NCBI RefSeq assembly: GCF_030035675.1
Contig: NC_084499.1
Location: 15,528,610 to 15,592,609 of the forward strand
DNA from: Rhineura floridana
Taxonomy: Eukaryota > Chordata > Lepidosauria > Squamata > Rhineuridae
Direction of reading: 5' to 3'
DNA length: 64,000 nt
Shown here: positions 1 through 10,861 of the stretch, one piece after another
How positions within the stretch are numbered: the stretch's first letter is position 1
Layout of the letters: each line of letters begins with the position of its first letter
Made by a program: the position numbers and the translations under genes
Notes under the pieces: generated by a model
Seen by the model: only the letters and a program-made list of their open reading frames with translations
Database searches by the model: none
Told to the model about the DNA's origin: nothing

Positions 1-275
1 AAGGCGTGTGTGATAGTCACCGAGAAGAGTGCTCTAACATGCTTCCTTGTCTTTTCCTGCTGATTGGAGCCAAGTCAGCCACTGAGGAGACTCTTTTCAG
101 TAGCTAACATCCCTTTCATGCTTATTGGCTCCTAGGGTCGTCTGTTGTTGTAGGAGAAGGCATTAACAAGAATCTCATTCTCAGCAGCAAATTGGGGTAC
201 ATGGCATGGCTGTGACTATCATGAAGGGACCCTGCACTTCCACTATACTACTGGGCTAGACCTTTCTCCCTGATG
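1..275 (+). mobile_element. Family A repeat, copy 1 (cut by window edge)
   Basis: First of four related copies in the window (others near 10.58, 16.80 and 21.43 kb). It contains the modules CTGCTGATTGGAGCCAA, a 'CACTGAGGAGACTC' segment and 'TGGCTCCTAGGG', and ends near a TGCACTTC block. Other copies start CAGGGGTGTA, so a DNA-transposon origin is plausible but the superfamily is not shown. Confidence 0.6.
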
Positions 276-324
276 GGCTAAATTGTTTTACATGCAGTGA
301 TGGGTGGATGTTTAGGTAGGTGGC

Positions 325-655
325 TAACAGGCCCAGAAATCCAATGTGGCCCTCCGGACCTCTCTGCCTGGCCCCCGGGGCTCGTCTCAGGCCATGCCCC
401 CTCTTAAGCCACACCCCTCAGCAGGCTGCTTCACGATCTCTGATTTCTATACCAGTGCTATTTGCCTCACTTGGGATATGTGTGTCCTTGAGCTAGGATA
501 ATGCCTCTCACTTGTCTGCGTGGAGAGGGGGGTGGAATGTAGCCTACAAAGGAAAGATTAGCATCGGTTGCCCTGCCCACTTCCCCTCTGGCCTATCCCC
601 CACTGGGCATGTGACCCCCATGAGGCAATGAGGCCCTTGGACTAGAAACGGTTCC
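325..655 (+). mobile_element. Family B hAT-like nonautonomous element
   Basis: Shares the order 'GTGGCCCTCC...', 'CCACACCCCTCA', 'CTGCCCACTT..CCTCTGG' and 'GGCATGTGACCCCCATGAGG' with copies near 38.92, 57.40 and partly 35.09 and 20.06 kb. This resembles a common class of vertebrate hAT-derived repeats. No coding capacity is visible. Confidence 0.5.
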
Positions 656-968
656 CTGTCCCTGATCGAGTTAAACAGATGGTTTCAGAAATGGTATCTT
701 CCACCTGCAGGGTCAAGGTTCGACCTCTTCCTTCTGCTGCGCGTGACTAGCTTTTAGGGCTTCTGGGAGGTCAAGATGTGGTTTGGGCCAGGCAACGATG
801 TCATTCATTACATGTGATGCCAACAGCCCAACCCTGTCTAGTATTGGATACCACGCTAGAGTGGGCCCCTGAAATCAGGATGGTTGGGCCAGCAGGTAGG
901 CCATGAACAGCTCCAGGTCCACAATAAACTGTTGTGCAGAAGCACTCTTATTGAGTAGTTGGACCCCA
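656..968. other. Unassigned spacer
   Basis: No ORF, tandem array or recognised repeat family was seen here. Confidence 0.5.
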
Positions 969-1092
969 TGGGTGGTATTCAATGCTAGTCCTAGTCAGAG
1001 GAGACCCATTGAAGTTAATAGACATGGCCAGCTTAGGTTCATTAATTTCAATGGATCTACTTTGAGTAGGACTTAGTTGAATACAGCCCAAT
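969..1092. mobile_element. Palindromic MITE family C
   Basis: A ~115-bp near-palindrome: the left arm reads like CCTAGTCAGAGGAGACCCATT and the right arm like TTTCAATGGATCTACTTTGAG, separated by GGCCAGCTTAGG. About ten copies occur in the window. The dyad structure suggests a nonautonomous DNA transposon. Confidence 0.65.
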
Positions 1093-1107
1093 CTTTTTCT
1101 AAACAGT

Positions 1108-1445
1108 TTGTTGTTGTTATATGCCTTCAAGTCGATTACAGCTTATGGCAACTCTGTGAATTTGCAACCTCCAGTAGCATCTGTCGTGAACAACCCTGTT
1201 CAGCTCTTGTAAGTTCAGGTCTGCGGCTTCCTTTATGGAATCAATCCATCGCTTGTTTGGCCTTCCTCTTTTTCTACTACCTTCTGTTTTTCCCAGCATT
1301 ATTGTCTTTTCTAGTGAATCATGTCTTCTCATGATGTGTCCAAAATATGATAACCTCAGTCTCATCATTTTAGCTTCTAGTGACAGTTCTGGTTTAATTT
1401 GTTCTAACACTCAATTATTTGTCTTTTTCACAGTCCATGGTATGC
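1108..1445 (-). mobile_element. RTE/BovB LINE, 3' end with ORF C-terminus
   Basis: The minus strand encodes a BovB-like C-terminal tail, with SLEAKMMRLRLSYFGHIMRR, then GKTEGSRKRGRPNKRWIDSI and a basic end. It is followed by the BovB 3' end that reads ATGCCTTCAAGTCGATTAC on the plus strand. It is a 5'-truncated insertion, the usual fate of LINE copies. The same reading frame recurs at 10.9-11.3, 39.3 and 56.1-56.6 kb. Confidence 0.85.
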
Positions 1446-2383
1446 ACACAAGAAAAGATCAGATGTCTTTCTTTTGCTGTCTCCCAGCTGTTTTAATTCA
1501 TCGAACAAGAGAAAATTAGGAATGGTTTCTTTTCCTTCTTTTCAACACACTCACGCGCAAGCCAGTCTTTAAACTACATTTAGACATATATTTTTGGCGA
1601 GGCATAACAAAGATTAATTCACTCAGGGCTACCTCTGGGTTTGAAGGCAGCAGATCCCAACGCCGGGGCCCCTCCAAAATCACCGGCCTGCCATCTTTTT
1701 AAAAGCAAGGAAGCAATGCCTGGGCTCGAATCACTTAAATGAAAAGATTGCAGCGGGGGACAAAATGCAAGAAAGTAATAAGGTTTAAAACAGGTCAGCG
1801 CCCTTTCCTTGCCCCATCGCTCCTGAGTGAGATGCATTATTTAATGGTCTTTGGTCACTGCTGATATACTGCTGATGAAATAGATTATTTTGTTCAAAAG
1901 AGCATTAGGGAAGAAATATACAATCCTGCATTACTCGGCCGGAGCTCTCGCCGTGGCAGGGAGGAAAGGAAAACGCAATAGCTCTGGTTTGTTTCTCACC
2001 CCCGCCCCTCTTGATAGCCCAGCGAACGAGCCAAAATGGAAAGTCTTTTCGAAAGAGAACAGGGAATAATGCTGCCCCATTAAAACGAAAATTAAATGGC
2101 AATGACTCTCGCTTCCCAGCAGAGCTGAGAAAGGGAGCAATGCACAAGCAAAAGGCAACAGGAACCTTTGGGGTGAGGACAGTGCCATGGTGTGGGCTAA
2201 CCAAACAATCTCTTATTAAAGAGGACGCCCTGATGGGTCTCTCTGTCAACTGTGAAGGCTGCCATCGCTTTGGGAAATGGAAAGACTGGGGCGGGGAGAT
2301 ATATACTTTGGTCTGTGCCTGCGTACAGCCCCGAATTAAATTCCTTGTCTCAGAAGATTCCTAGCAAACACTGAGCTCATCTC
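1446..2383. other. Unique sequence, possible conserved noncoding DNA
   Basis: No repeat family was recognised. Positions 1900-2380 are unbroken single-copy-looking DNA with GC-rich and TTAAT-containing patches. Overlapping ORFs occur on both strands but have no recognisable protein motifs and are taken as chance. Confidence 0.35.
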
Positions 2384-2465
2384 GGAAGCTGCGTTGTACC
2401 AAGTCAGACTACTGCTCTGTCTCGCTCAGTGTTGTCAACACTGACTGGCAGCAGCTCACCAGGAA
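2384..2465 (-). mobile_element. tRNA-Ala-type SINE fragment, 3' part
   Basis: It carries the antisense of the SINE block 'GCTGCTGCCAGTCAGTGT' seen in fuller copies (36.9, 50.4, 62.4 kb). The tRNA-like head is missing. Confidence 0.65.
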
Positions 2466-2644
2466 AGAACACCTCTAGGCCTATTAATTTCAGTGGGTTT
2501 GCTCTGAATAGGATGAGCATGGATACAACAGGCTGAAATTAACTGGCCTAAGTTAGTTGTCTCCTTGACTTTTGATGGGTCTGCTCTGAGTAGGGGTCCA
2601 CAGAGCCAGTTGTGCTTAGCTAACGGTGTGTTTCTGAGACATAA

Positions 2645-2964
2645 ACCACATTCACGCCATACATTTATTCCACTATCATTCCCCTTTCAGCAGTCATGGC
2701 TTCCCCCAAAGCATCCTGGGAGGTGTAGTTGTGAAGGGAGTTGTTAGGAGACCTCTATTCCCCTCAGAAGGCTACCATTCTCAGAGTGGTTTAACAAACA
2801 ATCCCTCCTCCCAGGTAATTCTGGGAATTGCAGCTCTGTGAGGGGAATAGGGGTCTCCTAAGAACTCTCAGCCCCCTTCACAAATGACACTTCCCAGGAT
2901 TCTTTGGGGGAAGCCATGTGGGAAATGGAATACTAGTGGGATAAATGTATGGTGTGAATGTGGC
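2645..2964. mobile_element. ~320-bp palindromic MITE, copy 1
   Basis: The ends are inverted: CCACATTCACGCCATACATT at left and AATGTATGGTGTGAATGTGG at right. Inside, 'CCCAAAGCATCCTGGGAGG' faces 'CCCAGGATTCTTTGGGGG'. The whole element is a long imperfect hairpin. A second copy lies at 44900-45171. Confidence 0.75.
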
Positions 2965-2977
2965 TTAAGACTACCAG

Positions 2978-3385
2978 TGGATGCAGGGCCAGTGCCAGGC
3001 ATGACTAGGCCCTTGGGCACCAGCCTGCCCCGTGCCTGCAGCACTGTAAGGCTGAACAGCCCCGCCCAATACAGGTGGTGATGGGCTTAAATAAGCCCAT
3101 CTGCCCCCCACCTACCTGTCATGTCTGCATGTATGCCCCACACACTGTGTGCACATGCCTGCCATCACCCAAGATGGCGGTGGGGGCATCAACCCCTCCC
3201 ATGAGCTCCCACTTTGCAATCTGCAGCAGTGTTGGGTCACTGAGTCCCACAACCCCACGCTGCTGCAGATCGCCGAGCAGGAGTTTCACCTTCTCACTCC
3301 TTAGGGCCCCCTCTGGGCCGCAGGTGCCCTTGGCCAGGGCCCAACCTGGCCACCCGCTGGTGCCAGGCCTGGTTGGATGCAACCT
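2978..3385. mobile_element. GC-rich repeat family E, copy 1
   Basis: Shares with 53660-53960 the blocks 'GCCAGGCATGACTAGGCCC', 'CCTGCCATCACCCAAGATGG' and a CTGCAGCAG-type internal dyad. Likely an old nonautonomous DNA element. Two antiparallel ORFs here are side effects of GC richness. Confidence 0.45.
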
Positions 3386-3389
3386 ATTG

Positions 3390-4645
3390 ACGACATCAAC
3401 ACTGCATCAAGTCTTAAGAAAAGAGGACATCCCCATCTTTCAGAGACCCCCTCTGGCTTCATTTGCTTTGCGGATTTGCCCTCCGTTTGCCAAGCTGCAA
3501 GGCCATCAATCTAGTCTAATGTCTTCCCTATCATGGTCTCACCACATAGGCCTACTCCCAGATAGTCCATTACAACGTAATGGGCAGAGCTGAAACAACA
3601 GAAAAAAATGGCACTTAGAAATGGGAATCCATCAGCGGTAATTATCACTAACCAGAAATCAGCTCCAGAGCTTTGAGACTGTCATTCCCCCATCCAAAGA
3701 AGAAGAAGAAGAAAAAGGGACACCTTTTTAATTATTGTTAAGGGGAGGGGGAGAAGAGAAAGATCTGAAATTCCCGTTCCTAATTAGCATACATAATTTG
3801 CTATCTCTGACACAAAAGTGACTTTATCAGAGGAGCCTAGGGGGCGGGAAGGAAAAACGCTGTGCTAATTCCATCAGAGAATCGCTTTTTAAAAAAAGAA
3901 AAAAACTTGTTTCTCTTTCTCCCTCTTTTTGTATGAACATGATGTTCCCATGATGGGCAAATTCACCCATGCATCTTTAATCTCCATCACCTGGTGGCTG
4001 CGCCATCAAGGGATGACTTACTCATTCATCTAAAGAGATTGGTTTGATTTAAAAGCTGCCCTCCAATAAACATCTCCGGGCATCACACAATTATTTTTTG
4101 AAAGGGAATATTTGCATCACTGATATTAATAAGTATTCAATATTTCCATATATTTTCATGTTATTGTATTATTCCAATAATAAATAAGTGAAGCATTTGT
4201 AAATCAACCATTAATAAAATCATCCATTGGTAAATAAGGTGGGGCAGGGGAAAACACTTCAAACAATTTCAAATTAAGTTAAACAAAACATATGTACATT
4301 TCTTATTTTTCATTTCCAATATTTAATAGCCACCATAACCACGTTTTCAGGGTGGTTTAAAATAAGGTGAAAAAGATCTTTTTCAAGGAAAGACAGTGAG
4401 AGAACGTAAAAGCAACAGATAAAGCCACCTGAAAAGATCTTGATGATCTGTTTTAAAAAATGGTACCCATATGGTCAGCATAGATTTCCTGCTTTTTAAA
4501 AAGGAGATCAAGATCCTTGGTAAGTAGCTACGGTATGACACATTTTTCAAGGCAAACTTAAAAGACACTACCACTGAAGCTTGAGTATTTCAATTATCTT
4601 GATCCTATTTGTGTATATCTTCATGTAGTTAATAGTGACCTACAA
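3390..4645. other. Unique AT-rich spacer with possible regulatory DNA
   Basis: Only an (AAG)n patch at 3701-3718 is recognisable. Positions 3600-3870 carry TAATTATCACTAA and CCTAATTAGCATACATAATT, repeated homeodomain-type cores in non-repetitive DNA. No gene was seen. Confidence 0.35.
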
Positions 4646-4659
4646 AACTAAAACCGGAA

Positions 4660-5043
4660 ACTAATATGTTGGGAAATGTAGGTAAACAAACTGACTGAGT
4701 ATAAAAGAAAGGACTCCTTCACACAGCTCATAGTTAATCTGTGGAATTCTCTCCCGTAGGAGTCAGTAATGGCCACAAACTTGGATGGCTTTAAAAGAAG
4801 GTTAGACAAATTCATGGAGGATAAACAGTGGCTACTAGCCATGATGGCCATGCTCTGCCTCTAGAGTCGGAGGCAGCGTGCTTCTGCATACCAGTTGCTG
4901 GGAACCACAGGAGGGGAGAGTGCTCTTGCATTCAGGTCCTGCTTACAGGCTCCCAATGGGCACCTGGTTGGCCACTGTGAGAACAGTGTGCTGGACTAGA
5001 TGGGCCACTGGCCTGATTTGGCAGGCTCTTATGTTCATATGAG
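4660..5043 (+). mobile_element. CR1 LINE 3' end
   Basis: The opening codes, with errors, for the CR1 C-terminus (a 'LWNSLP..VMATNLDGFKR'-like stretch). It then continues into the 3' UTR that ends GGACTAGATGGGCCACTGG and CTCTTATGTTC. The copy is 5'-truncated. A longer copy lies at 20750-21430. Confidence 0.8.
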
Positions 5044-5179
5044 CTGGACCTAGCAATTACATCATTTGTGGGGTCAGTTGCCAGGTTCTAATTAAGCTGA
5101 TTTTATTTATTGATGCATATTTCTCCTCACATCTCTCCTGTTTTATTTGACGACCTTGGGGTGGAGGGTTTGCATATCC

Positions 5180-5450
5180 CATTTTAATATAAACCTGTCT
5201 AACACAAACTTCCTCTTAAAATTCAATATGCAAACCAAAACACAATTATCCTGCAAAGATGTGCACGCCACTGAATTTTGTAATGCAGTTCTCCAGCCCC
5301 CCCCCCAAAAAATGCACACAAAAATGTGTATATAAGAGGAAAGCATGGACAACAATTGGTGAAAAATATTGCACAAAATAATGTACAAAAATGCATCATA
5401 TACGGTAAAATTACCTGCAAACATGCATCTATTAGGATAACTGGCATCAC
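5180..5450 (+). mobile_element. Family D hAT-like element, partial
   Basis: Matches the ~440-bp family D over the blocks 'AATATGCAAACC', 'TGAATTTTGTAATGCAGTTC', 'AATGTACAAAAATGCATCAT' and 'TATTAGGATAA'. Both ends are worn. Confidence 0.6.
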
Positions 5451-6053
5451 ATCTACTATAACAGGAAGTCCCCTTACATTCCTTCCTGCCTACGTGGATC
5501 TAATGGCCAGACGGGGTGGGTGGAGTCAGTCTGTGGCCTGAAGGAACATCACTGAGAAGCCGCAACCTGCAGTTCACTGGTTTGCCACAAGGGGCAGCTG
5601 CACACAGAGGCTGCATTCCGACAGCTCTTTATTCCATTTTCCCGACACTCCCTTACCTATTTTCAATTTTTATTTGATCTTTCACATGACATAAAAGCCA
5701 CTTCTGGAAATCTAGCGGAATATAGTGAAAGTTTAACACTCATTTCCAGGGCTAATTGCTTCCAGGAGGGAAAAAAATCCATTTGCAAACCCGTTAAACC
5801 AGACAATTGGGGAAGTAAAGTGATGAAATTTGGGACTGTACACTCCCGTACAGTTCTCTTCTGCTGTTCTCACAGAGGAATCACAACATGCACATGTGCG
5901 GAAAGGGTGGGGGTGTAGCAAGATGTCCAATGATGCTCATTGTTGTGCCACAACATGTCCACTGGTGTGAATGAAATTTAGCCTGACATGTAGTATATCT
6001 GTCAAAAAGCTACATTTCCATAAGGTAATAGGTACTGCAGTGTGACAGGAATG

Positions 6054-6055
<2 letters not shown>
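5451..6055. other. Unassigned spacer
   Basis: No gene was recognised. Short inverted words around 5840-5960 hint at a degraded palindromic element, but I cannot place it in a family. Confidence 0.3.
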
Positions 6056-6087
<32 letters not shown>

Positions 6088-6088
6088 T
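6056..6088. repeat. (GAT)n microsatellite
   Basis: Uninterrupted trinucleotide repeat of about 11 units. Confidence 0.97.
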
Positions 6089-6186
6089 GGAGCAAGATTA
6101 TAGGTTTGAATGCTCTCTTGCAAAACAAACCCTCCCTGCTTGTAGAAGACAGGCATGTCAGGGGCAAGGCTAGGCTGACATGCTAG

Positions 6187-6187
<1 letters not shown>

Positions 6188-6252
<65 letters not shown>
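6188..6252. repeat. (ATT)n microsatellite
   Basis: About 21 perfect TTA units. They abut an antisense L2-type 3' end (6253-6300, TATCCCACCCTTCCTCCCAG), which suggests the microsatellite grew from the LINE's own 3' tail. Confidence 0.95.
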
Positions 6253-6254
<2 letters not shown>

Positions 6255-6705
6255 CCCACCCTTCCTCCCAGAAGGAGCCCAGGGTGACAAGAAATCAGGA
6301 CAGAAGCACTATCATTATAGTCAGTAAACCTAACACCATAAACCCCATGCCTGAATGCAGCTACAGACAGCAGATCCTGACATCGAGCAACAAGGTTTTC
6401 CTGTCTCTGGTGTATTTATCCATTCCTCAGTTCTAAGGATAGGATCCATTGGCCGTTGCTGTTGCAAAAGCATTCCATCAACCTAACAGGTCGGTATCAA
6501 TCTGAGTCCGTTCTTTGTCCACAATCCTCTGCTTTTACAGATCCAATTTTTTTCTCCCAAAAAGATTGATATTAATATCAATATTTTGAAAGGTATCAAT
6601 ATTTTGAAAGGAAACATCACTAGAATTATAGTTTCTTAATATCAATATTTTGGAAGTGTTTTTTTTTTTAAATCTGTTTTTGAAAATATCTTTGGAAAAT
6701 TGCTA

Positions 6706-7473
6706 CATAGACTTCCGGGAAGGGTGACTTCGCTTGTGCCTGCTTTTGAGATGGGCTCCTGCCTCAAAAGAAGCTTATTCAGATATAAATCAGTCAGAAC
6801 TTTTTTTTTTTTGACTGATGAAATTTCTCCCGGGCAGGGAGAAACGTAGAGATCAACCTCAAAAGCCTGTTTTTGTTGGGAGGACTGGATTTCATTAATT
6901 TATGAGAAAAGGTCCAGCCAGCAATGCCGGACGGACTTCCGAACAAGCTCTATCTGATTAATGCGATACGTTTATCTTTTCTTCAAAGAGAAAACGGACT
7001 AACAGGCAAGCACCCTTCTTTCTATTCTTTTTTTTACTTGGTTTAAATTGTTGCAGCAAAAAGAGATTTGTCAAATGAATCAGCTTTAAAGAACTTCTGG
7101 GTGAGCTATAACTCTTCTCTGTTATTCACGAAATTAACAGCTTATCTCTGTTTCTATTGCAAAAAGCTGTCCTGGAAGTGCATTCTAAAGATATAAACAG
7201 AAGAGGGATTTCTATTCCGAGGAACATTATATTGTCTGGGACTATTCTCTTTTTGGTCTATTTTATTTTGACGAATCTGCTTCTTCACGACGCCACTAAC
7301 TGTTTTGATGCTGGGAACTAAATTTGTTTTGTATTCTTGAACATAGAGAGATAAGGCAGGCTGCTCTGTTTATACTGTGATGTCATCAAGCCTGGAATAT
7401 TAACTCAATTGTTGCTGAAATAAGAAGTGGTTCTTCTTTATTTTTGTTTTGTTTTGTTTTCGTGGTTTTAAAA
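6706..7473 (+). promoter_or_regulatory. L1-type 5' UTR / probable internal promoter
   Basis: The segment between the 5' TSD and the ORF1 start opens ACATAGACTTCCGGGAAGG-like at the insertion boundary, which fits a full-length 5' end rather than a truncated copy. L1 leaders normally carry the internal RNA polymerase II promoter. Promoter activity here is inferred from position, not from a proven motif. Confidence 0.5.
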
Positions 7474-8097
7474 ATGGCAATCAAGAAAGTGGCTGACAAT
7501 CTGGAAGTAATTATGTTTCAGAAAATAATGGATGAGATTGAGATAACGAAACAAACCCTGCGACAGGGCAGTAAGGAGCTGAAAATTGAACTGAGCAAAA
7601 TGACGCAGGAGCTTAAAGAAATAGGGGATCCTGTGAGAGAGGAAAATGAGATCAGAGATGAGAAAAGAAAAAATAAAGGGAAGATACAAGCCCTGGAGAT
7701 TGGAACAAATGTGGAATTGGAAAAAGATCTGGAGTTTATGGATATTAGAAATAAAATCTACTGTTTGGAATTTAACGTTATCTCTGAAGAAATTAATGAA
7801 GATATTAGAGATAAAGTTATCAATGGCTTGGATAATCTTCTGGACTGGAATGACGTGATGGAGCTTGATATAGAGAAAATCTATGGAATTAACTGCAGCC
7901 ATGTGACAATGGAAAAACTCTCAAGAGATGAGCCAGTGCATTTTGTAAAAAAGAAGAACACAGATATGACTTTACAACAATATTTCAGCAACTTATTCAG
8001 AATTGATGGCAAGAAAATATTTGGGATAGAGGAAATTCCCATCAGACTCTTATTATATGACTATGGCTATGACAGCAAGATTATTATGGAATACTGA
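7474..8097 (+). CDS. L1 ORF1p-like RNA-binding protein (retroposon-encoded)
   Basis: An open frame of 207 codons if the Met at 7474 (AAAATGG context) is used; the frame is open 10 codons further upstream. Residues ~10-88 are charged and heptad-like (coiled coil). Residues ~91-141 resemble the L1 RRM, with NKIYCLEFNVI, an acidic helix DIRDKVINGLDNLLDW and DIEKIYGIN. Residues ~151-190 resemble the C-terminal domain, with RDEPVHFVKKKNTD, QQYFSN and RIDGKKIFGIEEIP. L1 ORF1 proteins form trimers, bind their RNA and act as chaperones in retrotransposition. The coiled coil and C-terminus look shorter than in typical vertebrate ORF1p. No stop interrupts the frame, so the insertion is probably not ancient. 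It is not a host gene. Confidence 0.8.
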   Translation: MAIKKVADNLEVIMFQKIMDEIEITKQTLRQGSKELKIELSKMTQELKEIGDPVREENEIRDEKRKNKGKIQALEIGTNVELEKDLEFMDIRNKIYCLEFNVISEEINEDIRDKVINGLDNLLDWNDVMELDIEKIYGINCSHVTMEKLSRDEPVHFVKKKNTDMTLQQYFSNLFRIDGKKIFGIEEIPIRLLLYDYGYDSKIIMEY

Positions 8098-8568
8098 TAA
8101 TGGAAGATTGGACACTGAAATTACTGGACTTAACAGGACTATTGAAGATGGAAGATGGAATTAATATGGATAATGGAATAATGGCTATTGAAATTATTGG
8201 ACCTAACAGATTTTGATGAGATGGATTAATCGATATGTTTATTTGGAGAAAAATTGATAGATACATTTCTTAAAGAATTGAAACCTCTCTTTGACTTTTT
8301 GTGGAAAGAATAAAGTAATGTTTATGAGATTTGATGATTAATTAAGATAACTACTGGAGGAAAGTGATCTTATAATATAATTTAAGAGACAGGATTGTTA
8401 TATATTGTAGACCTATAACTGATTTGATCTGCGACAAATGGGAAGTCAACATTTTATTTTTTTGTTTAATCATTTTTGTTTTGTTTTGTTTTTTGTCTTT
8501 GAATGTTTTATGATTTTGTTTTGTATGTTTTATGAAAATTTGAATAAAAATTATTGTAAAAAAATAAA
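8098..8568 (+). other. L1-derived 3' region with A-rich end
   Basis: AT-rich 3' UTR with an ORF2-tail-like relic near its start, T-rich blocks near 8450-8530, AATAAA near 8543 and 8564, and a terminal A-rich run directly before the 3' TSD. Confidence 0.65.
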
Positions 8569-8830
8569 GGAAAATTGCTAATAAAAATCCAATTTGCAAC
8601 TATAGAGAATCAGTGAATTAATATAAAATTCTGTGCCAGATCTGAATTGGGTGGAATTCTAGCACAACCCTACTCAGTTCTAGCACAAACCTACTCCTGG
8701 TTTGGTCACTCGCCACTGACTTGCTAGCTGAACTCCTGGTGCCTTACTTACTCCTTGATATCTGCCTATGGCTCAACATTGACCATTAAGGTTTTTCTCA
8801 AATTTTTCAATGCAAGGCTACACAGAGTGG

Positions 8831-9004
<174 letters not shown>

Positions 9005-9978
9005 GAGTCTCCGATTGGTATTACTGCATCAGGAGGTAATAGTAATTCTGGAGCAATGAATATGGGTTGAAATGGTGTGATAGGATCATCTCCTCTGACT
9101 GCTCAGACAACATAGTTTCATCTAGCGGAGTTTTGCTCTATCTGTGACTGGGGGGGAAATGAATAAGCGTTACCTTATAATTTCAAATTACTTGTAGCTT
9201 TAGCTAATTAAATGTAAAATCATTGGAATAAAATTATCCTTTCATTGGAAATTAACTCACTGCGTTGGACTTTGATAATTACTTTCTCTCTCTCCCCCTT
9301 TTTCAAATAACCAGATACAGAATGGTCAGTTAAACTGTACGCAAGCAAGGGGGGGGCAGAAAATGGGGGGGTTAATGGCTGCCTAGCAATCAAGCTGATT
9401 ATTATTATTTTTTCAGCACAAGCTATTAACATGTGCAATGAGGTATTAGCTAATAAATTATCTTTATAAAATTAAATTGTAATTTTATCACAAATTTTAC
9501 AGAGGTTATGCTTTTTAATGGCTGTGTTTTAACTGTGACGTACAGTGCCATGTTTTTCTCCATTAATTTATTAATGCTTTGCATTTATATAATCCCCCCC
9601 TTTTTTTTTTTTTTTGGAAAATTTAACCTCAGATAGAATTGATTTCTTTCCATTCGCAGCTGAGAGCCCCTCAGTTTTATTGCATTGTTGTGATATAGGA
9701 TCAGTGTCCAGTGGCAGATTAATACCCACAAAGTCAAGGCCAGGCCGAGGTCAAGGGTGATGTTACTGAACAGCCAGGCTTGCGGTAAGCAGTAACAGAG
9801 CCTTCAATAGACTTAAGAGCAAAGGTGGGTTGCTGGAATAGAGGGGAAATGATTGGAGCGTTGGCAATGGCCAAGAAGGAAGGAAGGCCCCTCACTGAAG
9901 AGCTATCGGCTCAAGTCAGCAGTTCAGAGAGACAAACAGGAAGTATTGTTTCACATACAACATGAAATGAGTAGACAG
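9005..9978. other. Unique AT-rich spacer
   Basis: No repeat family was recognised. 9180-9640 carries TAATTA-type cores, long C and T runs and no ORF of note. It could contain conserved noncoding DNA. Confidence 0.3.
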
Positions 9979-10100
9979 GTCTATTTCCAGCCCATGTCAG
10001 TTTCGCACATGTTCCTTCCTAAGTCTCTTCTATACCATTTTAAGTCTATTTCCAGCCCATGTCAGTTTCCCACACATTCTTTCATAAGTCTGTTTCACCC
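9979..10100. repeat. ~65-bp tandem duplication
   Basis: GTCTATTTCCAGCCCATGTC occurs at 9979 and again at about 10044, each followed by AGTTTC-CACA; a third, weaker unit starts near 10086. Confidence 0.75.
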
Positions 10101-10576
10101 CACTTTCCATCAGTCTGCAATTTATTTATTTTTAACTGCATCGAAATACACATCATTTTGGAATTTTTTTGTCACAAAATGCACATTTTTAAAAAATATA
10201 TATTTCATTTCTTCTATGAAGAGCTTCCTGTAAAATATCTCAAAGGTATTTAGCAATGAAAAGATCAGCAATTAAAAAACAATCTGGTCTGGAGCTGGAA
10301 AGAGTCAGAGATTTGACTATGCTGAATCCAAAGCTATGGCTTCAGGTACTCCTCTAGAAACCTAAAGTGGAAGACAGATCTGTTGGAGTGTTAATGCTGT
10401 GAGCAGTTCAGGTTTATGCTTAGGTTGTATATATGTGTAAATAAACCATGTATCCTGAAGACACCACAGTCTCCAGTGACCTTCATTCCAAGAAAACCAA
10501 ACCCTGGGTAAGCACTGCAACCCCTGAAATTTCTCACTGCTTAGAGATTGGGGTGCACATAAATATATATGCATAT
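10101..10576. other. Unassigned spacer
   Basis: AT-rich then mixed sequence with no recognisable coding or repeat signal. Confidence 0.35.
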
Positions 10577-10861
10577 GGTCAAGGGTGTAGTCATCTGGGG
10601 CCTCAGGGGGTCTTAGACCCCTTACTGTTTTGGGAGCAGGGTCCCAGCAGGGTCCCCAGGTCTCCAGCATCCTACAAGCCAATCAGCATAAAAGGTCTTA
10701 GCCACTGAGAAGAGTCTTCTAACATACTTCCTTGTCCTTTCCTGCTGATTGGAGCCAATCAGAGTGAAAGGAGGTGAGTCATCTGCTGAGAAGACTATTA
10801 ACACTCTCCTTTTTCATGCTGATAGGCTCCTAGGGATGTCTGTTGTTGTGGGAGAAGGTAT
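10577..10861 (+). mobile_element. Family A repeat, copy 2
   Basis: Begins AAGGGTGTAGTCATCTGGGG and carries the paired modules 'CCAATCAGCATAAAAGG' and 'TTTTTCATGCTGATAGGC', inverted relative to each other. Its right end meets the BovB fragment. Confidence 0.65.

Larger units (their letters stand above)
6694..8580 (+). mobile_element. Complete ORF1-only L1-derived retroposon (half-L1) with TSD
   Basis: A 12-bp duplication, GGAAAATTGCTA, occurs at 6694-6705 and again at 8569-8580, so the inserted unit is 6706-8568 (1863 bp). Its order is a ~770-bp 5' leader, an open L1 ORF1, then a ~470-bp AT-rich 3' region with AATAAA and an A-rich end. Where ORF2 should follow there is only a short stretch that looks like the last codons of an L1 ORF2 (a KLIDTFLKELKPLFDFLWKE-like reading near 8250-8315) and then the 3' UTR. 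The plan matches half-L1 (HAL1) elements known from mammals, which keep ORF1 and lack ORF2. Mobilisation in trans by a full L1 is inferred. Confidence 0.85.

Noticed and set aside
3075-3593. 172-codon plus-strand ORF
   Set aside because: It overlaps a GC-rich repeat with an antiparallel ORF of similar length; composition, not coding, explains it.
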